Shown: piece after piece, positions 61,416 through 64,000 of the stretch
How the letters are laid out: every line of letters begins with the position of its first letter
Numbering within the stretch: position 1 is the first letter of the stretch
From: Ornithinibacillus sp047228935
GTDB taxonomy: Bacteria > Bacillota > Bacilli > Bacillales > Amphibacillaceae
Reading direction: 5' to 3'
DNA length: 64,000 nt
Assembly: GCF_047228935.1 (NCBI RefSeq)
Contig: NZ_JBFEGG010000003.1
Location: 434,001 to 498,000, forward strand
Position numbers and translations under genes: made by a program
The notes under the pieces: model-generated
Told to the model about the DNA's origin: nothing
Database searches by the model: none
What the model saw: the letters and a program-made list of their open reading frames with translations, nothing else

Positions 61416-62635
61416 TGGATGTAAAAGCCATCAGGCAAATGTTTCCGATTCTTGATCAGGAAGTCAATGGTCATCCGTTAGTTTATTTGGATTCTTCTGC
61501 GACATCTCAAAAGCCAATTTCCGTAATTGAAGCTGTAGAGAACTACTATCGTTTTGATAATGCTAACGTTCATCGGGGTGTTCATACACTTGGTTCACGT
61601 GCTACTGATCAATATGAAGGTGCACGTGAAAAGGTTCGCAGATTCATTAATGCTAAAAGTACAGGAGAAATTATCTTTAATCGTGGTACAACAACAGGAA
61701 TTAATTCAGTTGCATTAAGCTACGCACGAGCAAATTTAAAGCCAGGTAATGAAATTTTAATTACACCAATGGAGCATCATAGTAATATTATTCCTTGGCA
61801 ACAGGCAGCAAAAGCTACTGGTGCAACATTAAAATATGTACCCCTACAAGAGGATGGGACAGTAAATCTCGAGGATTACAAGAAGCTAGTTACTGATAAT
61901 ACAAAGATTGTAGCGATTGCACATGTTTCAAACGTATTGGGAACAATAAACCCAGTGAAAGAAATAGCAAAAATTGCCCATAGCAAAGGTGCTATACTTC
62001 TTGTAGATGGAGCACAAGGTGTTCCTCATATGAAGGTTGATGTACAAGACCTAGACTGTGACTTTTATGCTTTTTCTGGACATAAGATGCTTGCTCCAAC
62101 AGGTATCGGTGTTCTTTACGGGAAAAGGGAATTACTCGAAAATATGGAGCCGGTTGAATTTGGTGGCGAAATGATCGATTTTGTTGATTTACAAGATTCA
62201 ACATGGAAAGAGCTACCATGGAAATTCGAAGGTGGTACACCTATAATTGGTGGTGCAATTGGTCTAGCTGCTGCGATAGACTTCTTAGAAGAAGTTGGAA
62301 TGGATAACATTCTAGAACATGAACAAAAATTAGCAGACTATGTGATGGACCGTTTACGTACTGTTGAAGGCATTAAAATATATGGACCAGAACATAGAGC
62401 TGCTCTTGTAACATTTAATCTAGGAGATGTTCATCCACATGATGTCGCTACCGCTTTAGATTCCTTTGGTATTGCAGTTCGTGCTGGTCATCATTGTGCA
62501 CAGCCATTAATGAAATGGTTAAATGTTACAGCTACTGCAAGAGCTAGTTTCTACTTATATAATACGGAAGACGATGTAGAAAAATTAGTAGACGGACTCT
62601 TGAAGACGAAGGAGTTTTTCGGTCATGTCTTTTAA
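61415..62635 (+). CDS. sufS: Cysteine desulfurase SufS
   Basis: 406 residues, class V PLP aminotransferase fold, type II desulfurase. PLP Lys in DFYAFSGHKMLAPTGIGVLY; active-site Cys361 in VRAGHHCAQPL; THREH-like ITPMEHHSNIIPWQ. It frees sulfur from cysteine and passes it to SufU. ATG shares one base with the sufD stop and the end overlaps sufU by 11 bases. Confidence 0.97.
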   Translation: MDVKAIRQMFPILDQEVNGHPLVYLDSSATSQKPISVIEAVENYYRFDNANVHRGVHTLGSRATDQYEGAREKVRRFINAKSTGEIIFNRGTTTGINSVALSYARANLKPGNEILITPMEHHSNIIPWQQAAKATGATLKYVPLQEDGTVNLEDYKKLVTDNTKIVAIAHVSNVLGTINPVKEIAKIAHSKGAILLVDGAQGVPHMKVDVQDLDCDFYAFSGHKMLAPTGIGVLYGKRELLENMEPVEFGGEMIDFVDLQDSTWKELPWKFEGGTPIIGGAIGLAAAIDFLEEVGMDNILEHEQKLADYVMDRLRTVEGIKIYGPEHRAALVTFNLGDVHPHDVATALDSFGIAVRAGHHCAQPLMKWLNVTATARASFYLYNTEDDVEKLVDGLLKTKEFFGHVF

Positions 62636-63056
62636 TAACTTGGAAACACTTTACAGACAAGTCATCATGGATCACTATAAAAATCCTCGAAATCGTGGCG
62701 AACTTGAAGGTGACGCACTTACAGTGGATATGAATAATCCTACTTGCGGAGATCGAATTCAACTTCAATTACAAGTAGAAGATGGGATCGTCCAAGATGC
62801 GAAGTTTCAAGGAGAAGGATGTTCTATCAGCATGTCATCTGCCTCTATGATGACTCAAGCAATAAAAGGAAAGAAAGTTTCCGATGCATTACAAATGTCT
62901 AAGCTCTTTTCTGAGATGATGCTTGGGGAAGAATTTGATTCGGATTTAGATTTAGGAGATGCACAAGCACTAAGTGGTGTATCACAATTCCCAGCCCGAA
63001 TTAAATGTGCGACCTTAGCTTGGAAAGCAATGGAAAAGGGAGTTAATGAGAAATAG
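62625..63056 (+). CDS. sufU: Sulfur-transfer protein SufU
   Basis: 143 residues. IscU-like fold with three conserved Cys: NPTCGDRIQ, GEGCSISMSSASMM and RIKCATLAWKA. With Asp of the first block they bind zinc and exchange it for a SufS His on docking. The 18-20 residue SufU insert (MSKLFSEMMLGEEFDSDLDL region) is present and separates it from IscU. Overlaps sufS. Confidence 0.96.
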   Translation: MSFNNLETLYRQVIMDHYKNPRNRGELEGDALTVDMNNPTCGDRIQLQLQVEDGIVQDAKFQGEGCSISMSSASMMTQAIKGKKVSDALQMSKLFSEMMLGEEFDSDLDLGDAQALSGVSQFPARIKCATLAWKAMEKGVNEK

Positions 63057-63089
63057 TAGTTGAGTACGATACTATAAGGAGGGTATACA

Positions 63090-64000
63090 ATGGCTAAGAA
63101 AGCGCCTGAAATAGAAGAGTATAAATATGGCTTTCGTGATAAAGACGTTTCTATTTTCCGTACAGAACGTGGTTTAACACGAAGAGTCGTGGAAGAAATT
63201 TCTAAAATGAAAGAAGAACCTCAGTGGATGCTAGATTACCGCCTAAAAGCATTAGAGCATTTCTATGAGCGTCCAATGCCACAATGGGGTGGAGATTTAT
63301 CTGGACTTGATTTCGATGAGATTGTTTACTATGTTAAGCCTTCTGAAAAACAAGGAAGAACTTGGGATGAAGTTCCTGCAGAAATCAAGCAAACATTTGA
63401 CCGTCTAGGTATTCCAGAAGCAGAGCAAAAATACTTGGCAGGGGTTTCTGCACAGTATGAATCAGAAGTTGTATACCATAGCTTAAAAGAAGATCTAGAG
63501 GAACTTGGAATCGTATTTAAAGATACGGATACTGCTCTTAAAGAAAATGAAGAGCTATTCAAAGAATATTTCGGTACAGTAATTCCATATTCTGATAATA
63601 AATTTTCTGCATTAAACTCTGCAGTGTGGTCTGGTGGATCATTCATCTATGTTCCAAAAGGTGTGAAAACTAATACACCTCTTCAAGCTTATTTCCGTAT
63701 TAACTCTGAGAATATGGGACAGTTTGAAAGAACATTAATTATCGTTGACGAAGGTGCATCTGTACACTATGTAGAAGGATGTACTGCACCAGTTTATACT
63801 ACTAACTCACTTCACAGTGCGGTTGTAGAAATTATTGTTAAGAAAGATGCATATTGTCGTTACACTACTATTCAAAACTGGGCAAATAACGTATATAACC
63901 TAGTAACAAAGCGTGCCGTATGTGACGCGAATGCTACAATGGAATGGATTGATGGTAACATCGGTTCTAAATTAACCATGAAATATCCTGCAATTCTCCT
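63090..64000 (+). CDS. sufB: Fe-S cluster assembly protein SufB (3' partial)
   Basis: ATG 63090 after AAGGAGGG. About 303 residues are visible before the window ends. Begins MAKKAPEIEEYKYGFRDKDV, then LDYRLKALEHFYERPMPQW, KPSEKQGRTWDEVP and the beta-helix with IVDEGASVHYVEGCTAPVYT. SufB receives the sulfur and builds the cluster with SufC and SufD. Last gene of the operon as far as visible. Confidence 0.97.
   Translation, partial: MAKKAPEIEEYKYGFRDKDVSIFRTERGLTRRVVEEISKMKEEPQWMLDYRLKALEHFYERPMPQWGGDLSGLDFDEIVYYVKPSEKQGRTWDEVPAEIKQTFDRLGIPEAEQKYLAGVSAQYESEVVYHSLKEDLEELGIVFKDTDTALKENEELFKEYFGTVIPYSDNKFSALNSAVWSGGSFIYVPKGVKTNTPLQAYFRINSENMGQFERTLIIVDEGASVHYVEGCTAPVYTTNSLHSAVVEIIVKKDAYCRYTTIQNWANNVYNLVTKRAVCDANATMEWIDGNIGSKLTMKYPAIL

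Noticed and set aside
1..64000. Transposases, integrases, phage genes, CRISPR arrays, tRNA or rRNA genes
   Set aside because: None was recognised on either strand, so transfer of the accessory blocks rests on broken gene order only.

Overview
The window is AT-rich DNA from a low-GC Gram-positive bacterium of the family Bacillaceae. Gene content and order point to the halotolerant Oceanobacillus/Virgibacillus/Gracilibacillus side of the family. Support comes from the many TTG starts behind strong AGGAGG-type sites, the Suf order CDSUB, SAM and guanidine riboswitches, Zur and FadR boxes of the Bacillus type, a BCCT betaine carrier and a GH65 phosphorylase operon. No rRNA, tRNA, CRISPR array, transposase or phage gene was recognised.

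Layout. 1-6.4 kb: the 3' part of a TPR protein, a DeoR regulator with a MurA paralogue whose catalytic Cys is Asp, a coiled-coil protein behind an ECF-type promoter, and an M42 aminopeptidase. 6.5-14.5 kb: GrpB, then a leftward sugar operon (binding protein, two permeases, GH65 phosphorylase, beta-phosphoglucomutase) divergent from an AraC regulator. 14.5-27.6 kb: housekeeping and envelope genes (hemolysin III, DUF1836, luciferase-like oxidoreductase, DedA, UppP, glyoxylate shunt aceB-aceA, a CwlO-like endopeptidase, a BCCT carrier, YitT, a CNNM/CorC protein). 27.7-32.4 kb: a MoxR-DUF58 operon in which two paralogous short membrane proteins replace the usual transglutaminase protein. 32.4-37.1 kb: a guanidine riboswitch with an SMR pair, facing a leftward, overlapping six-gene operon znuA-znuC-znuB-zur-fluC-fluC under two Zur boxes.

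37.2-64 kb follows the backbone known in Bacillus subtilis (fadN-fadA-fadE, yusI-gcvH-yusF-yusE, metNPQ, sufCDSUB). Two blocks interrupt it. One, between fadE and yusI, holds a CBO0543 membrane protein, a TlpA/ResA-like thioredoxin, an ECF sigma factor with its anti-sigma, an APH-family kinase and a VanZ protein. The other, between metQ and sufC, holds blaI-blaR1 divergent from a MecA/PbpC-like PBP and a second class B PBP, two small ORFs and a GC-rich palindromic element.

The most notable features are the beta-lactam-sensing two-PBP cassette with a 41-bp nested dyad at its promoter, the Asp-type MurA paralogue paired with a DeoR regulator, fluoride channels placed at the end of a Zur operon, and several undescribed dyads and repeats. 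Family calls rest on recognised motifs and order. No database search was run.
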